Positions 8,508 to 16,852 of a stretch of 64,000 bases of DNA are shown here, piece after piece. Numbering within the stretch: position 1 is the first letter of the stretch; the number at the start of each line of letters is the position of its first letter. The DNA is from Raineyella sp. LH-20 (lineage in GTDB: Bacteria > Actinomycetota > Actinomycetes > Propionibacteriales > Propionibacteriaceae). Location of the stretch: contig NZ_CP137003.1 in assembly GCF_033110965.1 (NCBI RefSeq), positions 744,001 to 808,000 on the forward strand, written 5' to 3'. Both the position numbers and the translations under genes were made by a program. The notes below the pieces were generated by a model that ran no database searches, had not been told where the DNA came from, and worked only from the letters and a program-made list of their open reading frames with translations.

Positions 8508-8873
8508 ATGAAGGCCTTCGGCCCGACGCGGGTCCCCGACACCGTGCCCCGACCCGTCCTGGTGGTCGCCCGGACCCGTCTGCGATCCGGCTACCGCCGC
8601 GCCGGTTCGGTGCGTGGCGTCGTCATGCTGGCGGACTCGGCTCCCGGCCTACTGCTCCCCTGGCGGCGGCGCCGGCTGGTCGCCCGTCCCGGGTCGTTCC
8701 CCGTCGTCGGCCGCTCCCATCGACTCGACCTGGGCACCATCGACCGGGTCACCGCATCCTGGTCCGACCGGGAACGGTTCGACACCCTCCAGCGCGCGGG
8801 CCGGGATCCTCGATGGGCCCGGTGGACCGCCGACGGCATGCGCGAACGTCATGAGGACGACCGCCGGGCGTGA
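8508..8873 (+). CDS. Hypothetical protein, 121 residues
   Basis: An arginine-rich soluble protein starting MKAFGPTRVPDTVPRP, with no signal peptide, membrane segment or motif that I recognise. The ATG at 8508 is preceded by GTGGAG at a short distance. The DNA has the GC-rich third positions of real genes in this window, and it fills the gap between the truncated methyltransferase and the convergent exonuclease. There is no homology-based support, so a non-coding assignment remains possible. Confidence 0.45.
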   Translation: MKAFGPTRVPDTVPRPVLVVARTRLRSGYRRAGSVRGVVMLADSAPGLLLPWRRRRLVARPGSFPVVGRSHRLDLGTIDRVTASWSDRERFDTLQRAGRDPRWARWTADGMRERHEDDRRA

Positions 8874-8951
8874 CCGCCGCTCCTCACCAGCCCGGGCACT
8901 CGACAGGCGGCCGAGACGTCGCCTGCGATCCATCCCCCGGGCGCTGAGGAC

Positions 8952-10181
8952 CTACCGCTGGGCGAGGCTCTCCAGGATCCGCCCGAACGTCTCCTCCCCC
9001 ACGATCGGGATCCCGTAGTCCCGCGCCTTCCGGGCCTTGCCGCTCAGCGAGTCCGGATCGGCTGCGATGACCAGTTTCGTACGCTTCGTGACGGCGCCCA
9101 CCTCGAGCCCCGCCTGACCAGCCACGGCGATCCACTCCTCACGTGGCCGCTGCATGTCGCCGGTGAAGACGACCCGGTCGCCGGGCTCCAGGCGGAACTC
9201 GGGTCGACACGCCATCGTGTCGCTGCCGTGATCATGGACCGCGGCCAGCGCCACATCGGCGTCCGCGGCGGCCAGCCCGAGCATCTGCGCGATCGCCCGG
9301 ATGTTCTCGTGCTCGGCCGGCGTCACCACACCATCGGCCCACGCCGCCACCGCGACCGACGCGAGATACGTACGGTGCACCTCGCGGACCTGCGTTGCGG
9401 TCAACCCCAGGTCCTCGGCGACCTGCAGCAGCAGGCTCTCCTCGTGCAGGCTCAGCGAAGCGTCGAGCAGGGCCCGGTCCAACAGCTCCAGGTAGGCGTC
9501 GACGTCCGGGCTCTGCGACCGCGGCAGCCGCGTCGTCAGCCGGTCGACCCATGCCCCGGGACGGCGGCGCTCACACGCGCCCCGCTGCACCAGCGCCACC
9601 GATCCGTGCGCCGGCGACACCGGCCAGGCGTACGACCGGGTCTCCTGCAGAGTCTGCTCCCAGCTCGGGTCCACGGTGAGCTGGTCCAGGTAGACGCCGA
9701 GGAGCGCGGCGGTCGCCCGGGCATCCCCGAGAGCCGAGTGCGCGCCATCGAGTGTCACTCCCGCCGCAGCACAACACGATTCGAGCCTGCGGGGCACCCG
9801 GGGCAGGAAGACCCGAGCCCACTCCATCGTGCAGAGCCCGCCGAGCGGCGTGGGCAGGTCGTAGCCGGCCCGTCGCAACTCGACGGTGAGGAAGTTCAGA
9901 TCGAAGCGCGCATTGTGGGCGACGACGGTCCGCCCGGCCAGGTCCTCGATCAGCATCGGCGCAAGGTCGGCGAACGTCGGCGCCCCGAGCACGTCACCGG
10001 CTGCGATGCCGTGGACACTGACCGGCCCGACGTCCCGCAACGGGTTGACCAGGGTCGACCACTCCCCCAGCAGCCGGCCGACATCGTCCACGTGCACCGC
10101 CGCGATCTCGACGATCCGGTCACAGCCCTTCGGATTGAAACCGGTCGTCTCCAGATCGACCACCACATACCCGCCACGCAT
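8952..10181 (-). CDS. DnaQ-like 3'-5' exonuclease with C-terminal BRCT domain
   Basis: A 409-residue protein in three parts. Residues 1-170 form an RNase T/DNA polymerase III epsilon-type exonuclease: VDLETTG (Asp9, Glu11), VVAHNARFDLNFL, and the HSALGDARA motif giving the closing His and Asp. The middle is helical and resembles the TerB-like segment found in such actinobacterial proteins (WADGVVTPAEHENIRAIAQM). The last 80 residues are a BRCT domain (DRVVFTGDMQRPREEW, then TKLVIAADPDSLSGKARKA). It probably trims DNA ends in repair. The start at 10181 follows AGGGGGG. A decayed copy of its N-terminus lies at 7832-7990. Confidence 0.88.
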   Translation of the reverse strand: MRGGYVVVDLETTGFNPKGCDRIVEIAAVHVDDVGRLLGEWSTLVNPLRDVGPVSVHGIAAGDVLGAPTFADLAPMLIEDLAGRTVVAHNARFDLNFLTVELRRAGYDLPTPLGGLCTMEWARVFLPRVPRRLESCCAAAGVTLDGAHSALGDARATAALLGVYLDQLTVDPSWEQTLQETRSYAWPVSPAHGSVALVQRGACERRRPGAWVDRLTTRLPRSQSPDVDAYLELLDRALLDASLSLHEESLLLQVAEDLGLTATQVREVHRTYLASVAVAAWADGVVTPAEHENIRAIAQMLGLAAADADVALAAVHDHGSDTMACRPEFRLEPGDRVVFTGDMQRPREEWIAVAGQAGLEVGAVTKRTKLVIAADPDSLSGKARKARDYGIPIVGEETFGRILESLAQR

Positions 10182-10298
10182 GATCCCCCCTGATCTCTCG
10201 GCAGGGATGCTAACGACGGACGGCATACGTCGGGCCGACTGAGGCAGGCATCACATCACGTACGCCGGCGCGCTGATCAGCAGCAGGCGGGGCCGGAG

Positions 10299-10338
10299 CT
10301 TCACACATGACTCTCAACAACTCTCACCATGTGTGAAG
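10299..10338. promoter_or_regulatory. 11-bp perfect inverted repeat with internal direct repeat
   Basis: CTTCACACATG at 10299-10309 is exactly complemented by CATGTGTGAAG at 10328-10338. The 18-base centre contains ACTCTCA twice. The element is AT-richer than its surroundings and lies in the 277-base gap between the exonuclease start and the SPW gene end. It sits about 118 bases upstream of the exonuclease ATG, so an operator for that gene is possible. A repressor of matching type is not evident nearby. Confidence 0.45.
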
Positions 10339-10413
10339 TTAAGTGTTAGTAGGCGTGAAGCCGGGGCAGTTTACCTCACGCGGCGCGCGCCGATGCACGG
10401 GGCCGCAGACAGA

Positions 10414-10442
10414 AGGCCGCGGCCCCCACGGGGTCGCGGCCT
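10414..10442 (-). terminator. Hairpin terminator of SPW-repeat gene
   Basis: AGGCCGCG at 10414-10421 pairs perfectly with CGCGGCCT at 10435-10442, and an inner CCC/GGG extends the stem. It begins 17 bases past the stop of the leftward SPW gene. There is no long T-run, as is common for GC-rich actinobacterial terminators. Confidence 0.6.
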
Positions 10443-10458
10443 GTCGTAGACGGGGACT

Positions 10459-10836
10459 TCAGTGCTGGTGCGCCGGACGGTGCTGCCGTGCGTCCATGGC
10501 CGGCTTGAAGGCCGCGGCCGTGACGATGGCAGCGATGATGCCCGCGATCCAGGACGTCCAGGACGCCGAGGCGAAGGTCATCGTCGAGTACGACGCATAC
10601 ATGCCGACCCACGGGGACACGAACAGCAGGACGCCAACGGCGCACTGCGCGTACTCGAGCCACGGGGTGCCGGGCATGGACAGGTTGAAGACGCCTGTCA
10701 CAATGAGGAGGCCGCCGAACACCAGCATGAGCGTCATCGAGAGCGGCGTTGTCGTCGTCCAGATGAGCGCTGCCAGGACGGTGAACAGGCCAGCCGCCAG
10801 TGCGACATAGTCCTCCCAACGCGTCCACCTCTTCAT
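10459..10836 (-). CDS. SPW-repeat membrane protein
   Basis: A 125-residue integral membrane protein with four hydrophobic segments. It carries the SPW-repeat signature: TRWEDYVALAAGLF near the start and LLFVSPWVGMY near residue 72. The family's role is unknown. The start follows AAGGAG. A second family member with a clearer repeat is at 29501-29911. The gene stands alone, with a hairpin terminator downstream and an unrelated divergent sugar operon upstream. Confidence 0.85.
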   Translation of the reverse strand: MKRWTRWEDYVALAAGLFTVLAALIWTTTTPLSMTLMLVFGGLLIVTGVFNLSMPGTPWLEYAQCAVGVLLFVSPWVGMYASYSTMTFASASWTSWIAGIIAAIVTAAAFKPAMDARQHRPAHQH

Positions 10837-10874
10837 GGGGATGATCTCCTTCCGAAATGACTCTGCTTCTCTTC

Positions 10875-10897
10875 ATCCCCCCGGTCCCCGGGGGGAT
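10875..10897. other. GC hairpin in the divergent intergenic region
   Basis: ATCCCCCCGG at 10875-10884 and its exact complement at 10888-10897 enclose a 3-base loop. It lies 39 bases upstream of the SPW gene start, in the 262-base gap shared with the SDR operon. It could form a leader hairpin on the SPW transcript. The rest of this gap shows only the LacI-type operator at 11070. Confidence 0.35.
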
Positions 10898-11069
10898 CGG
10901 TCAGTGGTGCAGGGTCGGCGCAAGGGCCGACGCGCGACGCCTCTGGCTTCTTCCAGTACATGCCTGTCAAGGCCGGTTTTCCAGTGGGCGAAGGTCACGA
11001 AACGGACAACACAGCCCGTCGTGCCCCATGGCCGCCCTTCCGCCGCACCCCGACTCGTGCTACGGTGTC

Positions 11070-11083
11070 GGAAAGCGCATTCC
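11070..11083. promoter_or_regulatory. LacI-type operator (regulon 1) before the SDR/flavoprotein operon
   Basis: GGAAAGCGCATTCC is a near-perfect dyad with the central AAGCGC of the motif found at four other promoters between 14 and 22.4 kb. It is 16 bases upstream of a small leader ORF and 93 upstream of the SDR start, consistent with repression of the SDR/flavoprotein operon. Confidence 0.7.
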
Positions 11084-11098
11084 CAGTGAGGTGAAGGC

Positions 11099-11179
11099 AT
11101 GGACCATCGACTCTCCGAGGTCGAGAAGCACACCGCGGGCGGGCGCCTCCGGGTGGATCGCCAGGAGGACCACGGATGA
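11099..11179 (+). CDS. Possible 26-residue leader ORF coupled to the SDR gene
   Basis: ATG at 11099 opens a 26-codon ORF (start MDHRLSEVEKHTAGG) after GAGGTGAAGG. Its TGA overlaps the SDR start as ATGA. This layout is typical of translational coupling. The peptide is charged, with no recognisable motif. It could be a real small protein, a coupling leader, or chance in a 5' leader that starts at the operator. Confidence 0.4.
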   Translation: MDHRLSEVEKHTAGGRLRVDRQEDHG

Positions 11180-11949
11180 ACCGGATCGCACTGGTCACCG
11201 GCGGCAACCGAGGCATCGGCCGCGGGGTGACCGAGGCCTTGCTGTCCGCCGGCTATCGGGTGGCGATCCTGGCCACCCGACCCGAGCCGACCGAGGTGAT
11301 CACCGATCTGCGCCGACTCGGCGAGGTCAGCTATATCCGCGGCAGCGTCGCCGACACCACCGAACACGCCCGGTACCTCGACCAGGTGCTCGACCGTTGG
11401 GGCCGCCTCGACGTGTTGGTCAACAACGCCGGCGTCGCCCCGCTCGACCGTCGAGACCTGCTGGAGGCCGATCCCGAGAGCTTCGACCGGGTGCTCGGGA
11501 TCAACCTGCGCGGCCCCTATTTCCTCACCCAGGCAGCCGCTCGGGCCATGGTCGCCGGCCGCCCCACCGGCTGGACCCTCGAGGACGGGCCGATCGGCAC
11601 CATCGTCAACGTCTCCTCGATCTCGGCCGAGGTCGTCTCCACCGACCGTGGCGACTACTGCCTGTCCAAGGCGGGCGTGGCGATGGCCACCCGGCTCTGG
11701 GCCGCCCGGCTCGCCCCGGAAGGCATCCTCGTCTACGAAGTGCGCCCGGGCATCATCGCCACCGACATGACCGCCGGGGTCACCGCGAAGTACGACGCCT
11801 ACTTCGCCGCCGGCGCCGTACCGATGTCCCGCTGGGGTCGGCCCGACGACGTCGGCGGCGCGGTGGCGCAGCTCTGCGCCGGGGCCATGCCCTACTCCAC
11901 CGGCGATGTCATCCACGTCGACGGCGGCCAGCACATCCCGGTGCTCTGA
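11176..11949 (+). CDS. SDR-family NAD(P)-dependent oxidoreductase
   Basis: A 257-residue short-chain dehydrogenase of the 3-oxoacyl-ACP reductase type. It has the cofactor motif TGGNRGIG (8-15), the NNAG motif, the catalytic Ser in VNVSSIS, YCLSK (Tyr-x3-Lys), and the family's usual C-terminal HVDGGQ. Position in a LacI-regulated sugar cluster suggests it oxidises or reduces a sugar or sugar-acid carbonyl rather than a fatty-acyl chain. The flavoprotein gene follows 63 bases downstream on the same strand. Confidence 0.88.
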   Translation: MNRIALVTGGNRGIGRGVTEALLSAGYRVAILATRPEPTEVITDLRRLGEVSYIRGSVADTTEHARYLDQVLDRWGRLDVLVNNAGVAPLDRRDLLEADPESFDRVLGINLRGPYFLTQAAARAMVAGRPTGWTLEDGPIGTIVNVSSISAEVVSTDRGDYCLSKAGVAMATRLWAARLAPEGILVYEVRPGIIATDMTAGVTAKYDAYFAAGAVPMSRWGRPDDVGGAVAQLCAGAMPYSTGDVIHVDGGQHIPVL

Positions 11950-12012
11950 CCCGCCCCACCCCTCGTCGTACGACGCCGTACGACCCGCCCCCAATCCCCC
12001 GAGGAGCACGCC

Positions 12013-14103
12013 GTGGACAACGACATCTGGATCCCGCAGCACACCACCGATGTGCTGTCGGTCGGGGAGCAGCGGATCCCGGTGGTCACCGCCAACACCG
12101 TGGTGGTGGGCACCGGGGCCGCCGGATACTGCGCGGCCGACCGGCTGGTCGGCTTCGGCCAACGTGACGTGGTGATGGTCACCGACAAGGTCCGGGCCGG
12201 CACCTCCCGCAACGCGGGCTCGGACAAGCAGACCTACTACAAGCTCACCCTGGCCGGCGGTGAGCCGGACTCGGTCCGCGAGATGGCCGAGACGCTGTTC
12301 GCCGGCGGGTCGATGGACGGCGACCTCGCGCTCGCCGAGGCGGCCGGATCACTATCGGCGTTCTTCCACCTGGTGGAGGCGGGCGTCCCGTTCCCGCACA
12401 ACGCCAGCGGCGAGTTCGTCGGCTACAAGACCGACCACGACCCCCGGCAGCGAGCCACCTCCGTCGGTCCGTACACCTCGCGGACGATGGTGGAACGGCT
12501 GGAGCGGCGGGTCAACGAGCAGGGCGTCCCGGTGCTGGAGGGGTGCCGGGTGGTCGATCTCGTGGTCGCCGAGGGCCGGCTCGCCGGTCTGCTCTGCGTC
12601 CGGGTCGACAGCGCGGACCATGACGGCAGGACCCCCAGTGACGGCAGGACCCCCGGTGACGACCCGACCGGCGACCGGTTCGTGCTGCTGCGCTGCCGCA
12701 ACCTGGTCTACGCCACCGGCGGGCCGGGCGGGATGTACGCGGACTCGGTCTACCCGCACGGTCAGTGGGGCGCCAACGGGGCCGCGCTGCGCGCCGGCGT
12801 GATCGGCAAGAACCTCACCGAGTGGCAGTTCGGCCTCGCCTCCCTCCGGCCCCGGTGGAACGTGTCGGGCAGCTACATGCAGGCCCTGCCACGCTTCGTG
12901 TCCACTGACGCCGACGGGAACGACGAGCGGGAATTCCTCACCGACTTCCTGCCCGACTACGGCGACCAACTCAGCCGGATCTTCCTCAAGGGCTACCAGT
13001 GGCCGTTCGACATCCGCAAGGCAACGGACGGCTCGTCCATGATCGATCTGCTCGTGGACCGGGAGACCCGGCTCCGTGGTCGGCGGGTCTGGCTCGACTT
13101 CCGCCACAACCCGTACGGTGACGCCTTCCGCCCCGACCTGCTGTCCGAGGAGGCACGCGGCTACCTGCGGGCCACCGGGGCTCTCGATCCCGGGGCCGAC
13201 ACCCCGTTGGAGCGGCTGATCCGGATGAACCGGCCGGCGTACGAGTTCTACCTCCAGCGCAACCCCGGCATCGATCTGGCGACCGACCTGCTGGAAGTCG
13301 GCGTCTGCGCCCAGCACAACAACGGCGGGCTCGACATCGACCAGTGGTGGCAGTCGAACCTCCCCGGCTTCTTCCCGGTCGGTGAGGCGGCTGGCGCCCA
13401 TGGGATCTATCGTCCCGGCGGGGCCGCACTGAACAGTGGCCAGGTCGGCGCCACCAGGGCAGCCCGATGGATCGCCGAACGCGGCCGGACCGAGCCGATC
13501 CCGTCGGATGCCTTCGCCACGGCCGCGCTCCCCCTCGCCGAAGCGGCCGCCGGGCTGCTCACCGCGGCCGGTGCCCGGGCGGAGACCGGTCCGGACACCA
13601 CCGGCGACCTGCTGCGCGAGATCACCACGACGATGAGCCGGCAAGCAGGACCGGTCCGCTCCGCCGCGAGCATCGCCGGCGCCAAGGCCACCGTGCGTGC
13701 CCATCTGGCCGCCTACGCCGACACCGTGGCCGCCGACCTGTCCAGCGGTCGCTCGGTGAGCCGGCTGTTTCTCCTCCGGGACATCCTCGCCAGCCAGTTC
13801 GTCTACCTGTCCGCGATGGCGGACTACCTGGCCCGAGGCCTGGGCAGCCGCGGCTCGGTGCTCTACACCGACCCGACCGGCGGCCGGCCGCACCTCGACC
13901 CGGCCGTGGCCACCCCGCTCCCCGACGAGTACGCCTTCCGGCTCGCCGGTGACGAGGCCACCGGCCTGATCCAGGAGACCCATTGGGACGGGGCCGCCGA
14001 TCCGGTGGCCGTCTGGCGACCCGTACGCCCCCTCCCGGACACCTCCGGCGAGGTGTTCGAGACCACCTGGCGCCGCTATCGGGAGCATCGCATCGTCGGA
14101 TGA
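12013..14103 (+). CDS. FAD-binding oxidoreductase, fumarate reductase/aspartate oxidase-like
   Basis: A 696-residue flavoprotein. The N-terminal dinucleotide-binding motif is VVVGTGAAGYCAADRL (about 30-45). Further FAD contacts are suggested by NLVYATGGPGG and by the late GFFPVGEAAGAHGIYRPGGAALNS segment, which resembles the FAD-contact loop of succinate dehydrogenase/fumarate reductase flavoproteins. A C-terminal helical domain starts near residue 500. The substrate is unknown. It is likely co-transcribed with the SDR, so the two may act on the same sugar-derived substrate. Residues about 205-217 hold a short duplicated DGRTP segment, encoded by an imperfect 20-base repeat at 12625-12664. 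Confidence 0.82.
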   Translation: MDNDIWIPQHTTDVLSVGEQRIPVVTANTVVVGTGAAGYCAADRLVGFGQRDVVMVTDKVRAGTSRNAGSDKQTYYKLTLAGGEPDSVREMAETLFAGGSMDGDLALAEAAGSLSAFFHLVEAGVPFPHNASGEFVGYKTDHDPRQRATSVGPYTSRTMVERLERRVNEQGVPVLEGCRVVDLVVAEGRLAGLLCVRVDSADHDGRTPSDGRTPGDDPTGDRFVLLRCRNLVYATGGPGGMYADSVYPHGQWGANGAALRAGVIGKNLTEWQFGLASLRPRWNVSGSYMQALPRFVSTDADGNDEREFLTDFLPDYGDQLSRIFLKGYQWPFDIRKATDGSSMIDLLVDRETRLRGRRVWLDFRHNPYGDAFRPDLLSEEARGYLRATGALDPGADTPLERLIRMNRPAYEFYLQRNPGIDLATDLLEVGVCAQHNNGGLDIDQWWQSNLPGFFPVGEAAGAHGIYRPGGAALNSGQVGATRAARWIAERGRTEPIPSDAFATAALPLAEAAAGLLTAAGARAETGPDTTGDLLREITTTMSRQAGPVRSAASIAGAKATVRAHLAAYADTVAADLSSGRSVSRLFLLRDILASQFVYLSAMADYLARGLGSRGSVLYTDPTGGRPHLDPAVATPLPDEYAFRLAGDEATGLIQETHWDGAADPVAVWRPVRPLPDTSGEVFETTWRRYREHRIVG

Positions 14104-14153
14104 CCACGCGCCCCGCAGGGCAGAACGCGCTATCGAGCAGCCGTATGCCGGGC

Positions 14154-14167
14154 GGAAAGCGCTATTC
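14154..14167. promoter_or_regulatory. LacI-type operator (regulon 1) before the LacI gene
   Basis: GGAAAGCGCTATTC keeps the left half and core of the regulon motif but has a weaker right half. It lies 29 bases upstream of the LacI start, a position that suggests autoregulation. Confidence 0.6.
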
Positions 14168-14196
14168 TGAAGTTTCCTGATCGCGAGGAGGAGCTG

Positions 14197-15249
14197 ATGC
14201 CGCGCAAGCGTTCGGAGGGTGCCGTGACTCTCAGTGACGTGGCCCAGCTGGCCGGGGTGTCCCTCGCCACGGCGTCCCGCGCGATCAACGGCAGCAAGGA
14301 CCGGTCGGTGGCCGAGGAACTCGCCACCCGCGTCCGGGAGGCCGCCCAGATGCTCGGATACGAACCCGATGCCAATGCCCAGGCGATGGCCCGCGGCGCC
14401 ACCCAGACCATCGGCGTTGCGGTGAACGACCTCACCGACCCTTACTTCGCCGCCATCGCCGGCGGGATGACCGACGCGTGCCTGGACCGCGGCATGTTCC
14501 TCACCCTCGCCTCGACCGGCAACCAGCTGGACCGGCTGCCCGAGGTGGTGCGGTCACTGGACTCTCTGCGTGTCCGGGCGATCCTGCTCACCGGTGGCCG
14601 GTGGCGAACATCGGGCATCGGCGACGACCTGTCCGAGGCCATCAGACGCTACATCTCCCGCGGCGGCCGGCTGGTCACCGTCGGCGTCCGACTGCCCGGG
14701 ATCGACCGGGTGCTGATCGACAACGAGGGCGGGTCCGCCCGGCTGGCTCAGGCCCTGTGGGAGTGCGGATATCGGCGGCCGATCGTGCTGACCGGCCCAG
14801 AGATGCACTCCACGGCGACCGTACGGGCCCAGGCGTTCCTCGCCCGGGCCCGTGAGCTCGGCTGCCGGATCCCACCGGAGAACCAGATCGTCTCCGACTA
14901 CACCCGCGCCGGAGGGCAGGAGGCGATGCGGCTGGCCCTGGAGTCCGGGCTGAAGGGCGACATCGTCGTCGCCACCAACGACGTGATGGCCCTGGGGGCG
15001 ATGCGCCAGGCCCGCCAGGCCGGGGTCGCCGTCGGCACCGAGCTCGGTTTCGCCGGTTTCGGTGACATCGCCGGCCTGGAGGATGCGGTGCCCACTCTCA
15101 CCACCGTCAGGGTGCTCAAGGAGGAGATGGGACGCCAGTCCGTGGCCCTCGCGGTCACCGGCCCGGGCGACGGCACCGGAGAGATCAATCTGCCGACCAC
15201 TGTGGTCCTGCGCGATTCCACCCCGCGACGGACCGGACGGCCAGCCTGA
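14197..15249 (+). CDS. LacI-family transcriptional regulator (regulon 1)
   Basis: A 350-residue repressor. The N-terminal HTH (TLSDVAQLAGVSLATASRAING, about 11-32) includes the recognition helix, and the hinge helix follows (ANAQAMARG). The periplasmic-binding-protein-like effector domain starts at TIGVAVNDLTDPYFAAIAGG. It is preceded by GAGGAG and by a variant of the GGWAAGCGCTTTCC motif. As the only LacI gene inside the group of promoters that carry this motif, it is the best candidate to bind them. The ligand is unknown; the neighbours suggest a sugar or sugar acid. Confidence 0.92.
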   Translation: MPRKRSEGAVTLSDVAQLAGVSLATASRAINGSKDRSVAEELATRVREAAQMLGYEPDANAQAMARGATQTIGVAVNDLTDPYFAAIAGGMTDACLDRGMFLTLASTGNQLDRLPEVVRSLDSLRVRAILLTGGRWRTSGIGDDLSEAIRRYISRGGRLVTVGVRLPGIDRVLIDNEGGSARLAQALWECGYRRPIVLTGPEMHSTATVRAQAFLARARELGCRIPPENQIVSDYTRAGGQEAMRLALESGLKGDIVVATNDVMALGAMRQARQAGVAVGTELGFAGFGDIAGLEDAVPTLTTVRVLKEEMGRQSVALAVTGPGDGTGEINLPTTVVLRDSTPRRTGRPA

Positions 15250-15266
15250 CTCGGCCCACCGTGCAC

Positions 15267-15314
15267 GTACGTGTCTGCCCCGGCTCCCTGACGGGAAACG
15301 GGGCAGACACGTAC
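15267..15314. terminator. Bidirectional hairpin terminator
   Basis: GTACGTGTCTGCCCCG at 15267-15282 is exactly complementary to CGGGGCAGACACGTAC at 15299-15314, a 16-bp stem with a 16-base loop. It sits midway between the convergent LacI and MHS transporter genes and can serve both. Confidence 0.75.
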
Positions 15315-15348
15315 GGACGGCCACCTGGCGGGGTCCGCCACCCGTCGC

Positions 15349-16704
15349 TCAGTCGGCCAGCGACCGGTGCGCCGTCTCCGGGGAGAGCAGCGCGGACAGG
15401 GACGCCACGACCGCGAGACCCAGCGTCGCGCCGCCGATGACCAACGGGACGTTCGCGGTGCCCGGCGGGGCGATCATCGCGAAGATGGTCGGCAGGAAGG
15501 AGGTGATGAGCAGCGCGATGTTCATCGAGACGGCGAACCCGGTCACCCGGGCGCTGGTCGGGAAGAGCTCCTGGATGTAGCTGGCGAAGGTCGCGTTCCA
15601 GAACGAGTAACACACTCCGAACATGAGGATGGCGAGCCCGAAGGTGAGCGGCACGTTCTTGTGCTCGACCGCCACCAGGTACGGGTAGGCCAGCAGGCCG
15701 CCACAGATCGGCCCGAAGATCATCATCGGCCGGCGCCCGATCCGGTCGGAGAACCGACCGATCAACGGAATGATGGTGGCGGCCACCACGTTCGCCGCCA
15801 CCGGGACCCACAGGAAGGTCGAGGGGCGCAGGCCGATCCCGTACGACTTCTGGGTGGCGTACGCCGTGCCGAAAACGACCGCCGTCGTGCCGAGCACATT
15901 CGCCATCCCCATCAGCACCGCCCGCAGCACGGTCGTGGGGTGACGGCGGAAAATCGTGATGAACGGGACCTCCGCCGGCTTGCCGCTCTTCGTCTCATCG
16001 AGGAAGACCGGGGTCTCCTCGACCTGGTTGCGGATGATGAGGGCGGCGATGACGACCAAGGCGCTGAGCAGAAAGGGCACCCGCCAGCCCCAGGCCAGAA
16101 ACTGGTCGGTGGGCAATGCCGCATCGAGCGGGATGAAGGCCGCGGCACCGAGAATGCCACCGATCTGGGTGCCCATGGTGCCGAAGCTGGCGAAGAAGCC
16201 TCGTTTGCCCTCCGGCGCATGTTCGACGATCATCGCGCCGGCGCCGGCGAGCTCCCCGGAGACCGCGAAGCCCTGGGCGAGCCGCAGGATCACCACCAGG
16301 ATCGGCGCCAGGATGCCGACCTGGTGATAGGTGGGCAGGACACCGACGAGGAAGGTCGAGACGCCCATCAGCATCATCGCGTAGACCAGGATCTGCTTGC
16401 GGCCGTACCGGTCACCGAGGTGACCGAGGACGAACGCGCCGATCGGACGGGCGACGTAGCCGACGGCGTACGTCGCCAACGACGCGATCAGCGCGACGGT
16501 GGGATTGCCGCTGGGGAAGAACACCTGCGGCAGCACGATCGCCGCCGCCGACGCGTAGACGGTGAAGTCGTAGTACTCGAGCGTGCTCCCGGCGAAGCCG
16601 CTCGCCGCCGCCCGGCGGATCATCCTGGGATCCCGGCCACCGCTGCTCGACGACGAGCCCGTCGCAACCGCCACCCCAGGTACGTTACGCACATCCTTGT
16701 GCAT
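15349..16704 (-). CDS. MFS transporter, metabolite:H+ symporter (MHS) type
   Basis: A 451-residue, 12-segment transporter. Typical MHS features are GSTLEYYDFTVYASAAAIVLPQVFFP near the start, the loop 2-3 motif GHLGDRYGRKQIL, and GRFSDRIGRRPMM in the second half. These symporters usually import organic acids or related metabolites. The ATG at 16704 follows AAGGAG; a longer in-frame reading upstream is noise. A TGAATCGTTTCA operator lies 54 bases upstream. That motif otherwise marks the rhamnose operon, so this transporter may answer to the rhamnose-linked LacI protein rather than its nearest LacI neighbour. Confidence 0.88.
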   Translation of the reverse strand: MHKDVRNVPGVAVATGSSSSSGGRDPRMIRRAAASGFAGSTLEYYDFTVYASAAAIVLPQVFFPSGNPTVALIASLATYAVGYVARPIGAFVLGHLGDRYGRKQILVYAMMLMGVSTFLVGVLPTYHQVGILAPILVVILRLAQGFAVSGELAGAGAMIVEHAPEGKRGFFASFGTMGTQIGGILGAAAFIPLDAALPTDQFLAWGWRVPFLLSALVVIAALIIRNQVEETPVFLDETKSGKPAEVPFITIFRRHPTTVLRAVLMGMANVLGTTAVVFGTAYATQKSYGIGLRPSTFLWVPVAANVVAATIIPLIGRFSDRIGRRPMMIFGPICGGLLAYPYLVAVEHKNVPLTFGLAILMFGVCYSFWNATFASYIQELFPTSARVTGFAVSMNIALLITSFLPTIFAMIAPPGTANVPLVIGGATLGLAVVASLSALLSPETAHRSLAD

Positions 16705-16757
16705 GGGAGACTCCTTGTTGTGATTGTCTGATGTTGAGATGGATTCGACAGCCACTG

Positions 16758-16769
16758 TGAATCGTTTCA
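16758..16769. promoter_or_regulatory. TGAATCGTTTCA operator (motif 2) before the MHS transporter
   Basis: TGAATCGTTTCA is identical to a site before the rhamnose transporter at 28200 and one base from the perfect palindrome at 28231. It lies 54 bases upstream of the MHS transporter ATG. This ties the transporter to the second LacI regulator by sequence. Confidence 0.65.
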
Positions 16770-16852
16770 AGCCGGTGATGTGAGGCGGAGAGGTCGATTC
16801 GGCAGTGGAGATTGTTGGGGGGACGATCCGGCCGTCGGGACGTCCCGACGAT

